NCBI GenBank assembly: GCA_036172225.1 | Contig: CM069933.1 | Location: forward strand, 1,590,001-1,654,000 | DNA: 64,000 nucleotides | Source: Cryptocoryne crispatula var. balansae | Lineage: Eukaryota; Streptophyta; Magnoliopsida; Alismatales; Araceae | Direction: 5' to 3' | Shown here: positions 36,101 through 51,100 of the stretch, in pieces | How positions within the stretch are numbered: position 1 is the stretch's first letter | Layout of the letters: each line of letters opens with the position of its first letter | The notes under the pieces: model-generated | What the model saw: the letters and a program-made list of their open reading frames with translations, nothing else | What the model was told of the DNA's origin: nothing | The model's database searches: none | Translations under genes and position numbers: made by a program

Positions 36101-39100
36101 GATTAAACGCAATCTAATCCCTAATTGGTCCATGATTGCCAATTCTCAGATCTGGCCCATTCTTTAAAGCCCATTTATGCAACCCACCTTCATTACACCT
36201 AATAGGTTGTATTCTAATACCAAAAGCAGCCCATTCCTGAAGCATAGTGCCCATTAATTTCAGATGTGTAATAATGGTGGTCATGGGCTATTAACATGCC
36301 TCAAGAACAAGCCCATTAAGGACCAAATTCAGCCCATCCACTGCCTATTTTTGGCAGGTAATTATTAGTCCGACCTCCCAGCACTTGCAGTCGTTGGCTA
36401 GCCTCAATCCCAGCACTATTGGGATCATCTCTTGCCACTTCAGCCGAAAGGACTGAAGTTTTCTGATGTAACCTCAAAAATCTCTCAAATTTAAAGATTT
36501 GGATTTTGGAAATTCATTTTCCATTTGAATTTGAATTAGACCTTAGTATTGACTTCTTAAGAAAATAGGTGATATTCTATAAAAGTACTAACTAGGGTCT
36601 ATTATGGTTTGAGGTTGTTAGGTTCTTTGAAATTTATTTTGACCTCTCCCCATCGGATGGTGCGAAGATCCGACGTTAATTATATCGAGATTACTCGAAA
36701 ACCCTTGATTAATCGTCATAGCAATCCATAGAAATAGAAGACAATACATCCACAAAAATAAACATTCACACAAACACATAGGAGAAAATAACCCCATGCA
36801 CTTGATAGAAGGCAAGCACTTAATGTGTTTTGGATTTAGTTTGAATTTAAGTTGAATTGAATTGATTTGAATTTCGGTTTGATTAGTTTGAATTTGATTG
36901 ATTAAGTTTGACTTAGATTTGATTTGGAAAGTTTGATTTGTATTTGAGTTGATTCGATTTAGTTTGAATTTGAGTTTTTTTTTAAATTGGTTGAAATTTG
37001 GATTTGGTGTGTGAGTTAGAATTTGATTTGAATTTGATTTAATTTGAATTGATTAATTGATTTAAGTTTGTTTGGAATGAATTTGTTTGGAATTGATTTA
37101 TTTGAATTCAATTTAATTTGAGAGATTTATTTGTTTGACATTGATTGATTTGAATTGAATTGAATTTGATTAAAATTGAGTTTGATTTTAGTTTAATTTT
37201 TAATTAGGTTGAGTTTGATTCATTGGTTTAAGTTAGATTTCAGTTAAATCTACGGAGTTTGTGTTTCATGAATTTGACATTCTTTGGGTTTATTTTATGG
37301 AATTTGTAAGTTTCAGATTTATATAAACTGATTTGGGGTTGATTTAGAGTTCGGTTGTCTTGATTTTGTTTATGGATTGTTTATTAGTTCAGTTTGTTTG
37401 TTTTGAACTTAACCTGTTTGGTTAAAGTTTGGTTAAATTTTTTTTACTTATGAGATTGGTTTGTTTTAAGTCCTGGTTAGAACATGAGTTGTTGGAACTT
37501 GATTTGGTTTATTCATTTGACTTAAATTCTGTTTACTGATTTAATTGAGCTTGAAGTTTGGCTGAATTTGAGTTATTTAAGGTTCATTTGGAAATTTGAT
37601 TTTCACTTGCAGATTCGGCTGAATTTATCGTTCAATCTTACTGAAGTTAAGTAGGATCTGTTTTAATTAATGGGTTGTGTTTGGAAAATTTTAGTTTAAA
37701 CAGGTTGGGGTTTCACAATTTTCAGTTTTTGTTCTGCTTTCAGAAATTTTACATTTTTTATTTGTTATCTTGGTTTATTGGTCCTCCTAGAACCCTTTTT
37801 TATCTTTACCAAGTTCAGGTTTCAGATTTTGGAGTTCAGATCTCAAACTTTCAGATTTCAATTCCAAGCTATACTTCAGATTTCAGGTTGGTGGTTTATT
37901 TGATTTTGATTCAGGAAAATGTGGCTTTAAATTTGTCTTGAAAAAATGAATCAGTTTGTTGGTTTTAATTTGGTTCAAATTTACTCGGTTTGAATTGATT
38001 CAGCTTTGACAAGTTATAGTTTGGATTTTTTAGTGAATTGGTTCTTTTCGGATTTGTTTCAATCTGAATTTAGGATGTTCAGATTTTTTTGCAAGAAATT
38101 GGGTCCATTTTGAATGTGTTTGCTCAAATCGGAATTTAGTTTTGAAACGTGTGTCCAGCCTCTGACAGATTTTTGAGACTGAAATCTGATTTTACTGAAT
38201 CCTCGAAGTTTGTTCATTTGATTTTAACTTGGGCTTAATCAGTTTTAAATGCTGCGGATGGAGTTGTGTTTGTGGTGTAACCTCAAATTTAACAAAAAGA
38301 TTTGATTTCTTTTTGTTTTAGAAATTCATTTTCCTCTTGAATTTGAATTAGGTTTGACCTTAGCATTGACTTTGTAAGAAAATAGATGATATTTCATAAA
38401 AGTACTAACTAGGGTCAAAATTATGTGTTGAGGTTGTTAGGTTCTTTGAAATTAATTTTGACCTCTCCCCGTCGGATGGTGCGAAGATCCGACGTTAATT
38501 ACATCGAGATTTCTCGAATACCCTTGATTAAACGTCATAGCAATCCGTTGGAACAGAAAACATACATCCGCAAAATAAGCGTTCACATACACACATAGGA
38601 GAAAACAGTCCCATGAATTTGACGGAAGGCAAGCATTTGATTTGTTTGAATTTTGTTTGAATTGTATTTTGATTTAAGTTGAATTGAATTGATTTGAATT
38701 GAATTGATTAAAATTGATTTGAGTTGAATTGGTTTGATTGTTTTGAATTTAGTTTGAGTTGAATTTAAGTTTGATTAGGATTTGATTTGGAGAGTTTGAT
38801 TTGACTTAGTTTAAATTTAAGTTTCACTTAAATTGGTTGAAATTTGGATTTTAGTGTGAGTTTTAATTTGATTTGAATTTGATTCAATTTGGGTTGATTA
38901 ATTGATTTTTAAGTTTGTTTGGAATGAGTTGAATTTGTTTGTTGATTTAAATTTGGTTAGAGTTAGAAAAAAACAATTTATTTACTGCTTGATGATATTT
39001 GGGCTCAACTTTTGAGTTCAGTTTGTTTTAAATCACGTTTGTTTGTTTGGGAAATTTGGGTTTGGTCTGAATTTTATTTGAATTTGAGTTTGTTTAATGG

Positions 39101-42100
39101 AATCTATTTGATGACTTGTTCTGTTGATTTAAAATTATTGGGTTTGTTTTATTTTAAGGTTGGATCTGACAAGATTGGTTTTGACTCGGATTTTAGCTTG
39201 TTTGATTTTTAAATCTAACCTGATCTTATTTATTGAGATTGGATTATATGGCTTTGGTTTGGTTAAGATTGATTCACATTCTGTTTTGAGACTTATTTAA
39301 TTTGTGATTTGTTTTATGACTCGGTTCAAATTCTGTTTTTATTTTACTTGAGTTTGTGTTTTGCTTGAGTATGTTTTTATTAACGTAGAATTTGGGTTAC
39401 AGATTTTAGGTGATTATTTAAATCTTACCGGTGATTATTGTGGGTTGGATTAGATTCCTTGAAATGTGTTGATTTTTTTTTTATGGGTTCACAGATTTAG
39501 TTCAGGTGATTTATTTATGTGGTCTTCCGGTTGAATTCTGTTTGATTAGCTTGAGTTTGAGAGAAATTTGATTTGATTGAATGTTTTCCAACTCGGATTT
39601 TATAGTTTCAGATTTAAGTGATCTGATTTCAGACTTGACAGATTTTAGATTTCAAATTCTGCAGATTCTATACGAATTCAGATTTCAGACTTAATGGGGA
39701 TTCAGATTTCAAACCTCCAGGCTTTAATTCCGAAGTTACATTTCAGATTGGTGGTTCATTTGATTTATTTAAGTTTGGATTTTCTTTCTGTACAGATTTG
39801 GGCCCCTTACAGTTTCGGATCTTACAAGTTCAGAATTACAAATTGCTTGTATTTTTTTATTTCAGATTTTGGTTGCAGGTTTTGAATTTGGGTTTATTTG
39901 GTTAGAATTGATTTGAGTTAAAAGTTGTTTATGTGTTGATTTAATTCCAGTTTGCTTTAAATTTGTTTAGTTAAAAAAAATGATTTGGATTAATTTAAAT
40001 TTGTTCAAGTCAGATTTGACTTGAAGTTTGTTTGGTTTAATTTTGTTTGATTATCTTGAGTTTAATTTAAGAGTTGGATTTGAATTGAATTTGATTGGTG
40101 TTTGAATTTAATTTAAGAAGTTTGATTTAAATTTGCTTGACGTGTCTTTGAATTTGGTTTGTTTATTAAAATTTGTTTGGAAATTTGATTTTGGTTTATT
40201 TTTAAGAAGTTAAGTTTTATTTATGGGTTGTTATTTTAATCATTTGGTTAAAATTGATTTATGTGATTTAACTTGATTTGGTTTAAATTGAATTTATTTA
40301 ATTTGGAATCCCTTTGAATTTATTTAGTTGAAATTAAATTGGATTTTGGGATTAATAGGAGCACATGAATACTCTGCATGTATAGAGATATTCCACAAAA
40401 CTTAACTCCGAGCTAATTTTTTCATAGCCCTGCATGGGCATAAAAATAACAACTCTCTCTTTTTTTTGTAAGATTAAATTTCTCATAGCTCTTTATGAGC
40501 ATCAAGAAATTTATCTCAAATGAATTTTGGGTATCGAAAATCGACCCCACAAAGAAAATTAAATCTCATATGACCTTTTATAGGCATTAAGAGACTTAAA
40601 ATTGAATGGATTTTTGGGGAATCGAAATCGACCCCACAATGAAAATTAAATCTCATACGGCCTTTTATAGCATTAAGAGACTTAAAATTGAATAGATTTT
40701 TGGGGAAAATTGGAAATTAACCCCACATTTATTATTAACCAAATCGAGGGAGAGTAGCCCCGGTCGGTATGACTTCAAGGATCTCCTGCGGATCCCACCT
40801 CGTTCTGCCTACGGTTTAGCGCGTGGCTATCCCAAGACTCCCGGTGAAGATCCTTTTAATTTGAATTTTTTATTTTATTTTTTTGTTGAAGGGCCTGCAC
40901 CGCGCGCGCAGGTCTCTCGCAGGGGCCTCCTCGCTTGTGCGCACTGCTCCGGCTGCAAAGAGGGGGGGGGGGCGGTCCACTGTTTGGACCGGGCCGGCGG
41001 TTCAACCGCACATGGCTTCAGCAGAGGAGGAGGGGGCCGGCCGGCTTCGCCCGGTTGCGCCTCCTCTTCTTTTTTTTTGCATTTTTCTCTCCCGGTGGGC
41101 CCCATGACCCTTTTCCAGCATGGACTATAGTCCGGGAGACATATTTCTCCCGGCTACAGTGCCTGTTCGGCTTCTCTTCGGCTTCTCCGGCGCTCGGCGG
41201 CACCGCGGCAGCTCCCGATGGCGCTCTGGGTCTTGTTCGGCGGCGACGGCACCGGAGGAAGAAGGAGAAGGGGCCGACGGCCCAAGGGGAGAAGGAAGGA
41301 GCCCTCTCCGGCGGTGATTGGAAGGGCGTCCGGCTTCTACGGCACTTGCGGCAACCTGCAGAGGCTGCGGCGTCCGACTGTAACAGGAGCTGGCGGAAGA
41401 AGAAGAAGAGGAAGAAGGGGGAGTATCGTGCGGCTTCCTCCGGACTCCTAGGGGACTGGTAGACTTCTCCCCCTTTCTCCTCTGCTGCTCCACCTTTTTT
41501 TGCCTCTCTTTGCGACCCCCCTTTTTATCGTCGGGGATCCTCCGCCAAGAAATAGAAGGCGGCGCCATCCCCGTCCGTCCGCGTTGATTGCGGGATCAAG
41601 AGATCCTCCGGCGGAAGGGCTTGCCTCCATAGGACCTCGCGGGCATGTTGAGGCAAGTCCCGCCGACCTCCCGCGGGCGTCCATACAGGCTGACGTGGAT
41701 TTCTCCAAGATGTCCTTGTCAAAGCTGCACCATGGAGACCGACGAACAAGGCCATCATAATGGGCCTATTTTAGGACTACAATTAGCCCACCAAACATGT
41801 GTAACGGGTGCATTGAGCTGGATTTAGATCAACCCTTGATGGGTTAGGCAAATTGGCCTTAATTTTGGGCTATTTCGTCCATGAAATGGCAGCCAAAGTG
41901 AACCAAACTAAATGGTATATTTGAAAGTTGAACCATATAGCTCATTGGAGATTTGACTTGATTTAATCTTAATTTGAAAATTTTCGGTGTCCACAGTTTG
42001 ACTCAACTTTGTTTGAGAGATTATATTGCAACATGAATGAATTTGAAGTTGGTTTGCTCAACAGGAGATCTGACTGGTTCAGGGGTTTGAGTAGATCAAA

Positions 42101-45100
42101 TCATCTGGCTTTTTTTACTCGCAGGTTTTCAGACCTGACTTGGGTTGATTTGAGTTGTTTGAGGATGCTCTCAATTTTGCAGATTTCAGATTTATGAATT
42201 ACAGATTATTTTAAGTGTCGGCTTCCAGATTTTCGAGTTTTACAGATTTCAGACCTTCAAATTTCAGATTACACATTTCAGATTTAAGGATTTCACGGAT
42301 TTACAGGTTTCACAGGTTTAGATTTGACGATTTTCAAATTTTTTTGGACTTTTACTTGAACTTCAGATTTTTAAACTTTGTTTTATGTCAATTTTTGTTG
42401 TCTTGCCTTCTAAAAGGAATCTCATGTGGTTGTTCTCTTTTTGTAGCATCAATCAATGCACCGAACATGAATTTTCATTTTTTGATCTCTCAACATGAGA
42501 CATGATTTACAACTTGCATGACCAGAAATCAGGTCTCTTTGGGTCCTTGATGAACATGGAACTTGTTTGATCAATTTGAGATGGAAAACCCCCGGTCTTT
42601 GATAGACTTGTGGACATTCCTTCTATTGATTTGAGATTGAGCACACCCGGCTTTTGATAAGCTTGTGGGGACTCATCTCATTGTCTTGAGACTGAGCATA
42701 TCCCGGTCTTTGATAGACTTGTGAGAAATTAGCTCATAACTACTATCTTCATGGCTCCTTCATGAGTTGATGAACTACTTGTTGCACCGGTAAGACATTG
42801 GGGTCTGTTTTTATAGACCTTTGGATGTCTACCTTAAGAAGAGGGTCAGGAGGCGGGTTTAGAACCGGCCTCCTGGTTTCCCTTTGTTTTGAATTCTTTT
42901 AAGTTGAGCCGAAGTCATGAGGTGGGTTTAGAACCGGTCTTATGCTTGCCTCAGTTTGTTTGAATTAAATGGATTTTTATTTAATTTAAATTGATTGTTT
43001 GTTTTATTTTATTTTTGAATTAATTATGGGTCAGGAGGTGGGTTTAGAACCGGCCTCCTGGTTTCCCATCTGTTTTGAATTCTTTTAAGTTAAGTCGAAG
43101 CCATGAGGTGGGTTTAGAACCGGCCTTATGCTTGCCTCGGTTTGTTTGAATTAAATGAATTTTTATTTAGTTTAAGTTGATTGTTTGTTTTATTATTATT
43201 TTTGAATTAATCATGGGTCAGGAGGTGAGTTTAGAACCGGCCTCCTAGTTTCCCATCTGTTTTGAATTCTTTTAAGTTAAGTCGAAGCCATGAGGTGGGT
43301 TTAGAACCGGCCTTATGCTTGCCTCGGTTTGTTCAAATTAAATGAATTTTTATTTAGTTTAAGTTAATTGTTTCTTTTAAATTTTAATTAACACTTGACC
43401 TGTACATCAGGTCCAGCCGAAGCTCCATTGGGCCCAATTCCTTCCACTGTCGTCGAGGCCCTGTTGGGCCTCCTTCTATTTCTTTTTTTTTTCAACTCTT
43501 TTCAATGGGTGGGCCCCACATTCTGGTTGACCCGCGAGTCAACTCTCCTTCGCGACCGGCTCCTTCTCTTCACGCGCACGCCCGCGGGCCTTCTTTCCTT
43601 TCTTCTTCTTCTTCTTCTTTTTTTTTTTCGGCGGGCCCCCCCACTGTTCATATGTCCGCCATGGACATAGGTGGGAGGGAAAATAATCCCCCCCTCTTCT
43701 CTCGTGCTGCGTCGACTGGCCGCTCGTGACGGATGCTCACGGCTTCCGGAAGAGGCGTGGCGGCACCTGCGGCCTCCGGTGAAGGGGAAAGGAGGTTCCG
43801 ACGACTCCAGAGGAAGGAGAAGGTTGCGGCAGCACTGCTTGAAGGCCGGATTGGCGGCAACGACGTCGCTTGGAAGAGAAGTAGCTCTCGACGGTGCGGC
43901 GACAAGGCGTAGGTACTCGCGGCGCTACCAGAAGAAGGATCAAGGCTAATCGGACTTGCAGGGGAGAGGAGACCAACCCGACGGTGACGCTTGGCAATTG
44001 GAGACGTCGCCGAGGTAACTCCTTGCTCTTTCCTCTGGTCCGCTCCCAACCTCTGGGTTCTCTCTCTCTCTTCTCCTGCTTTCCCAGTTGACCGATCCTC
44101 TGTCTGGCCTTCCTCCACCTTTTTTTTTTGCGCAACGTCGGGTTACTCCCCTCTTATAGGCTTCCCGCTGCCACAGTTTCGGAAGGGAATCGGGAACAAC
44201 CGTTTGAGTCCGACTGGGAGTCGAACTCTCTAAGCTTTATCGGAATCCTCTAGATTGTCCCGATTGGGATTGGGATTGTGGAATTGTAGTTGGCTGGGAC
44301 TCTTATCGCGGAAAGACTCCCGTTCTAGGCGAGCACATCTTCTTCCGTATCCTGTTTATTTCTTTTCCCTCCTCTTTTTTTTTTTTGAAAATGATAGAGT
44401 TTGTGATCCTGGGCCAGCTGCCTGACGTAGGCTTCCCGATTTAAAATCAAGCCCAATGAAAAGTGGGCCGCACACCACTTGGGGGTTACATTCCGTATTG
44501 CATCTCTCCTTTTTTTTTAACCAAAACAGGTAGGTTTATGCTCCATAAATAAACTTAACCCATCTTAATCAATAAATTGAACTTTATAATGGCCTCTAAC
44601 CGTGGAGCTCCAATTGCTGATTCAAATCACTCCCTTTTTTTTGAAAATTTTTGGTTTCAACACTTTCCTCGCTATTTTTTAAGGAACACCGATGCCAATA
44701 GAAATCCTCGGGAGAGAGGACAGTTACCTACAAGTAGTTGAGGGTCCGGGGCTGCCGAAGAAGCTCACTGGCATGCCATCGGGCAGGAGCATCACAAGTA
44801 ACCTGGTGCATCCTAGAAAATAGCTAGATGCCATCGGATAGTCCATGCTTATCGGAAATTTTCATTTGAGAAGGAAGGTGGAGGAGGAATCCTTCCGAAG
44901 ATGCATGCAGCTTCCATATGATAGCCCTCTCCTTCCAGAAGTCCCTACGGAGCATCAAGGCCAGGAAATAGCTGGAGGATTCTAAATTTTAGCATCGTTG
45001 CCTTTCAACCAGGTAGTTGTCTACTTGCATAATAAAAAAGGATCTTCGGATCCCACAAAATAGCAGGCTGGCTAGCTGGAGCTGTCTCCAACCTTCTCGG

Positions 45101-48100
45101 TAAGGCTATAAATGAAGCGGATATGCAATTTCCGAATCTACTCCGGATGGTAATTCGGATATCATATATCTCTCAGATACGGAACGGATATATATATATA
45201 ATATTTGCTTTGCCCACATCCCAACCCTCTTCCATCCCAAGCCTCCTCATCACGTCTTGCAGCTCCTCTACCGTTATGTATCCGTCCTTGTCCCCATCGA
45301 ACATAGAGAACCCCTCCGCCACCTCTTCCTTGCTCGCCGTCTTGTTCTCCAACACACCTTTTGCAACTTTTACCAGGCTTCAATTTCTGCTCCAGCCACC
45401 CCCTTACTTCCCCACTCCTCCCCCTCTTCCTCCTCCTTGTCTTCCTCAGGACCTCAAGCCTCATGCCCAGCCTCTCCACAACCAGCACTAGGTTAGTGGT
45501 GGAAGGACGGTACGGAGCCTTTCTGGCACCTCTCAGGCTACCATTGTCTTGCTGACAGCGGTGGCACACAGGGGAAACCATCATTTATTTACATGAGCTG
45601 TAGTAGTTAGGGACGGCTTCGTCGTCTTGCCTTCTGCATGCTTCCTTGGGAGTCTCTGCTTGGGGGATAAGGTTGATCTGGGCGAGCAGGAAGGAGGGAT
45701 CTCTCACAAATCTAGTTGAGAATGCCTCTGCCACCTCCTCCTTTGTGGAGGAGGGAGAGCTGGCTAATGAAGACAGTCGATGGCTGATTCGAGAGGGAGT
45801 ATGGAGAGCTCCCTGCAGCTACGACTGTGGCTGCGGCTGCGGTTGCACTGTTCAGAGTCAAGGAACTATGGGGAAGTGATTGGTAGGGTTTAATCTTGAC
45901 CGTTGGATGGTTCCATTCGAAGCGGATCTTAAATGGAACAGATCATGCTTTTCTGAATCCTCTCCATTTAAGATTTGGATAATAGCCGCATCCGGATTTA
46001 CTATCAAACAGAGTAGGCTAATTAGATAATATCCGACTATCCGGATATGAATCTGAATTGGATCTGGATATTATCCGGATCCATTTACAACCCTACTTCT
46101 TGGACTACAACAACAGTCTTACTTGGCCCATAAGACTCTTATGGGGAAACCGACACACGCAAATGTAGCAATCCTCACTTGGAGATCCTGAGATAGCAGG
46201 AATTGACCCTAGATCTCCTACAATTTAGCAAGGCTTCTGTAACGAGGTTCCGGAAGCAGTAAGACTTCCCCGATGGCAGGAGGCCTATCTTCGTGATTTG
46301 AAGACCATCTTAAGGCTCAAGAGATCCCAACGGACCTGGAAGATAACCAGGAAGATAGTGAAGAGGTTCTACAGCCAGAAGCCCTTGGCGTTCGGCAAAG
46401 GATTTTGGAGTAGAGAGGAGCAAGAGGAGTTACGTGGGAGTTTTAATCTTTGCCGCTGTGAATGTAGGACCCCAACGGTAGCTTTGCAGCCTCTCGGAGG
46501 AGTCCAAGCAACTGGCCAGACCTTGCGGACTCTGTACCAGAGCTAGAGGTTTGTCGTGAACCTTGCTCGTCGAAGCCTGGAGGTCCATTATGAAGGCTTC
46601 TACTGAGCCTCCTGCCATCGTTGGTGTCAGAAGGCCACCATGAGGCCTTCTACAGAAGCTCTAGCTGTTGTTAGCACCACAGTTCAATCGCGAAGTCTCC
46701 TATGGAGCCCCCGCCTGCCGCTAGCGTCAGACTACCAAGGAAGGAGAGGCAAAGGGGAGAGCATTGACCTGTCGACTGTTCAGACTCCTTTTGTACCTGT
46801 CAGAGATACCCAAGAGAGAAGAGAATATGATTAGAGGAGGTTTGCTAAAGGTGAGACCATCGGAGGTCCAACGGCCCCTCTTCCTCTTCATTCGAGCCCC
46901 CTCTTCACCATCCCAAAGATGAAGGTCCTACTGCGTTAACCCTATGTAGACCATAAGTATTCCCGCCAGGCGTCATCTGAGTGGAGCATCTCTCATACCT
47001 TCATCTAGCAATCTATATAGATGATGCTTGAATTAGCCATTTCTTGCTTGGCAAGGCAACCAAGGCAGAACTAGACTAGACAATCTATATAGATGTCTAG
47101 TCTGAATCTATCCTTTGCCTACAAAATTCTAACACTCCAGGATCATGCAATCTGTTTAGATGCCTGGTTTGCTGAACTAAGTTCATCCATATAAGGCTCA
47201 ATATGCAAGGGGATTGCATAAAACCAAAGCATCGATGGCAACAATCATGATGGTTATGGCCTGAATAGAGGACCAACAAGCTTGCAATAGGCCCATGGGG
47301 GCCCAAGAACGGCAGTAAGCCCATTGGACTCAGGCAATGCTTAAAGTAGGCCGGATGGCCATTAAAATTGATAAAATAAACAATCAATGCAATTGAGACC
47401 AATACCAGGGCCGGTCCTAGACATGACTTATGTCTCAATCAAAGTTAAATGACAATCCACAAACTAATGAAATAATCAAGACTAGTTGGGGGGCCTGGCC
47501 TAGGCACACCCCTATGTCTTGGCAAAACCTAAGTCCCATTGACCTTGACGAGGACGTCGACTTTCACGGCACAACTTTTCTTCCGATTGGCAATTTCATC
47601 ATCTTTGATTTAGGCAATCCCCAAAGTCCCATTGCCTATACATTGCTGCACCAGATCTATCTGAACATCTCCCCTCCACTCCCGTTGCCTTCTCTGTTTC
47701 CGTTTCTCCGCATCCCCTGTTACCTGTTTCCACACCGTGAAGAAGACGATGAAGTATGAACAGTAATGCACATAGAAAATTTTCAAATGCCTTCAATGGA
47801 GCTACGATGTTGGCATGTTACTAGTTCTGCTTTGTCCTATTTTGCTATCTCAGCAGCCCTTTGTGTCAACCACAACTCCCCTACTTGTTTCTCTCACGTG
47901 CACCTGCAGCCAAGCCTGGTCTGCCAACTCACACAGTCTGCTCCCCTTTCAGATTTGTTTTAATAAATTTTACTTAGTTGTAGTTACACATATTTTAATT
48001 TCGGTTAGCACTTTTGATTTTGGTTTTTTCCATTTCGGTCCCGCGTCGGAGTCCTTTGCTGAACGTTGATATGATTAACATGTTGCATGAGGATGAAGCT

Positions 48101-51100
48101 AATTCTTTGGTTTCTTCTTTCACAGAGGAGGAGGTGTTTGAGGGCATTAACGATATGGTCCCTATAAAACTCTAGGCCCTGATAACTTTTTATCTTGTTT
48201 TTATCAATCATGCTGGGATATTTTTAAGGAGGATTTTTTGACGCTTATCAGAGAATTCGAGGAGAACCTGATGAGCATTAAGTTTTTGAATTCCACCACT
48301 TTAGTTATCTTGCTAAAGATGGAGAATGTGTTTGATATTAGGGATCTCAAACCTTACTTTTCTGAATTGTAGCTATAAGATTATCACAAAAATTCTCACC
48401 ACCAGACTCAGCGGATCAATTGAATCAATCATTCTCAGTCTGTTTTCATCCTTGGCAGGTTTATTTTGGACAACTTCATGGTAGCTCCCATGTGTATTCA
48501 TGATCAACATGTGAGAAATAAGGAATGTATCATTATGAAGTTGGATTTTGAGAAGGTGCATGACAAAGTCATATGGTTATGCTTGGTAAGAATTATGAAA
48601 CTTATGGGTTTTAACAGCAAATGGATAAAATTGATTGAGACTTGTATTAGCACTGCTCGATTCTTCGTAGACATAAATGGGTAATCTTTTGGGTTCTTCT
48701 CCAGCACTAGAGGGTTCAGACAGGGTGACTCTAATTCTTCTTTGCCTTGTACTTGTTGGCCAGATTCTCAACATTTTGTGGGAAAAGGCAGGGTAAGTTG
48801 GCTGATTGAAGGTATTTGTGTTGGTAATAACAATGAGACAATCACACATCTTCAATTGCATGCGACGCTTTGCTCTTCTCCTCGGTAGTCCTAACAGCTG
48901 CTTCCACATAAAACTTCTTTTATGTTGTTGCAATCTGTTACATGGCTGAAGGTTAATATGGAAAATTGTGAAGTTATAGGTCTCGACCTGAATGACTCCC
49001 TCAAAGCTTTGTATTCTGTACATACTGTGAACCGCTCTACTAATTAAGTACCTGAGTCTACCACAAATAAGAGCATCAAAAATATAGAGTGACAGAGTGT
49101 TATTAACAAGGTTGTGAGTAAATTGTTGGGGTGAAAGAGTAGAATGTTGCAGATGGCAGATTAAGGATTGTCATCTCGGTTCTCGGCTTCATCTTAGAAA
49201 GGTGAAAGAGAAGAGATCTCGTGAAATTCTCGAAAAAAATCTCGGGTGATCGGATCTCATATTTCATTTATGTAGGGTATACCTTACCGAAGGATTGCCA
49301 TCTCGCATCTAAATTTTATCTTTTAGAGACTGAAAATAAGAGATCTCTGAAAAATCTTGAGAGATTAGATCTCGAAGATACCAATCAATGTGCATATTTA
49401 AATGTAAAATGTCATGTAATCTCTTCAAAAAGGACAAGGGAACTTATTTTAAACATCAAAATAAGCTATGAGAGAATTAAAAGCTTAATACATAGAGGAT
49501 GAACTATTGTTAACATGAGACATACAAGGAATCTTATGTCAGACCAAGCTTCATCTTGAATAATATGGATATGTGATTAGTGACATTTTGGGTCTATTGT
49601 ACATAAGTAGTCATAAAAATCATGGAAAATTGGGTCGGGACCTGGGCCCAACCCGGTCGGTTTTGGTTGCGACCGACCCGATCGCGACCCGGTTGGCCTT
49701 TACGCCCCCCCCCCCTCGATCTCAAGTTTTTGCTCTCAATTTTTTCTCTCTTCCTTCTTTAATTACTTCATTAGTTTATTAAATATTTGATTCTTTTATT
49801 TGTTTAAGTTACTTAGTTCATTAGTTAATAGTTAGTTAATACTTATTTAATTAGATATTCAACTAATTTATTAACTAGTTCATCACTTGCTTAATTAAGT
49901 TGCTAATTACTTAATTAGTAACTTAATTAGTTATTTCATTATTATTTTAGTTTTAACTAGTTAATAGTTAATTAGTCAAGTTAATTAGATATTTAAGTGG
50001 TTTACTCAATAGTTTAGTACTTACTTAATTAGTTCATTAGTTATTTAATTAGTTACTTAATTAGTATTAATTAAATACTTATTTTGTTACTTAAAAATGT
50101 CTTCTCCAAGTCAAACAACCCAAACTACCAGCACAATTTGGAGTGATCCGGCTTGGTTACATTGCAACTTAATCTCCATGGCAGAGAGAAAAGTACAATG
50201 TAAAAATCGTGATAAAGATATACTCGGTGGTATTTACTGTTTGATCTCCATAATCGTTATTTATACATGTATCAAGTTTTGTACTCAACTCAAATGACCT
50301 GGAGAGAGTACATAAATTACCTACAAAATGTAGAACATGTCACATTGAAATGAAGTTGATGAATTATTTGTTTAAATTATGTCATTTTTTTCTTCATTTT
50401 TATGTATTTTTTATTTTTATGTATTTTTGTATTTTTTTTGAATTTTTGAAAAAAATTTAATAAAATAGGAGTCGCGACCCAGTCGGCCTGGGGGCCGACC
50501 AACTCGGTCGTGACCCCTGACCCATCTCTCCTTGATAAAAATATTATGTTATAAAATTTTATCAAACAATAATGTCTAGATGATTATTTGGATGAATTCC
50601 ATAATAAAATTGGTATATGAAGCAAACTTAACAAGACCATCTAACAAGTTAGGGATAGTAATAGGCGGCGTAGATCAAGGTACAAGGGGTACCGTATAGA
50701 TGTTCTCGTTTCGGTGATCTCGTTCTCGGATGCGTGGAGAGAGAGATTCTCGGGAGCTCTCGAGAGATTCTCGGGAGATCGCATTCCAGGCCTTGGTCTA
50801 AGGTAAGGTTGTTATTATCAGAAATCATTCCCTGGTTTTCTACTATTCCTCCCATTTTTTCAGGTAATTTGTTTTTTTGTCTATTTGGTTGTTAATTAGC
50901 TGATGTTGCTATCATACTCCCATGTTATTGTTATTTTAGTTATTTATAGTTGACTACAATGCTGTTTCTGATATGCAGTTGCTGAGTTTTGTGGGAATGT
51001 GGAGCTATGTAGGCTCACCGAGCAGGTTGTTTTCTCTGATCCATACAAGGTTGCTCAACATAATCGTTGGACTTCTCCATACCTTGATAATGATGCAGAA

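Larger units (their letters stand above)
36464..44662 (-). mobile_element. giant solo LTR copy B, interrupted by copy C
   Basis: On the minus strand it starts TGTTGAAACC at 44662 and ends GGTTACATCA at 36464. Flanks TTTTC (36459-36463) and CTTTC (44663-44667) agree at 4 of 5 bases. Removing the nested copy (38273-41995 plus its 5-bp duplication) leaves 4471 bp, close to copy A. It has the same layout inverted: conserved end 36464-36830, AT-word array to about 37560, TTCAGATTT words, then after the nested copy more TTCAGATTT words, AAGACCGGGT-type repeats (42590-42730), three 185-bp repeats and a GC-rich promoter part with a TATA near 44155. Confidence 0.83.

Noticed and set aside
47404..47780. 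hAT element starting CAGGGCCGGTCCTAG
   Set aside because: No partner end or 8-bp duplication could be found by eye.
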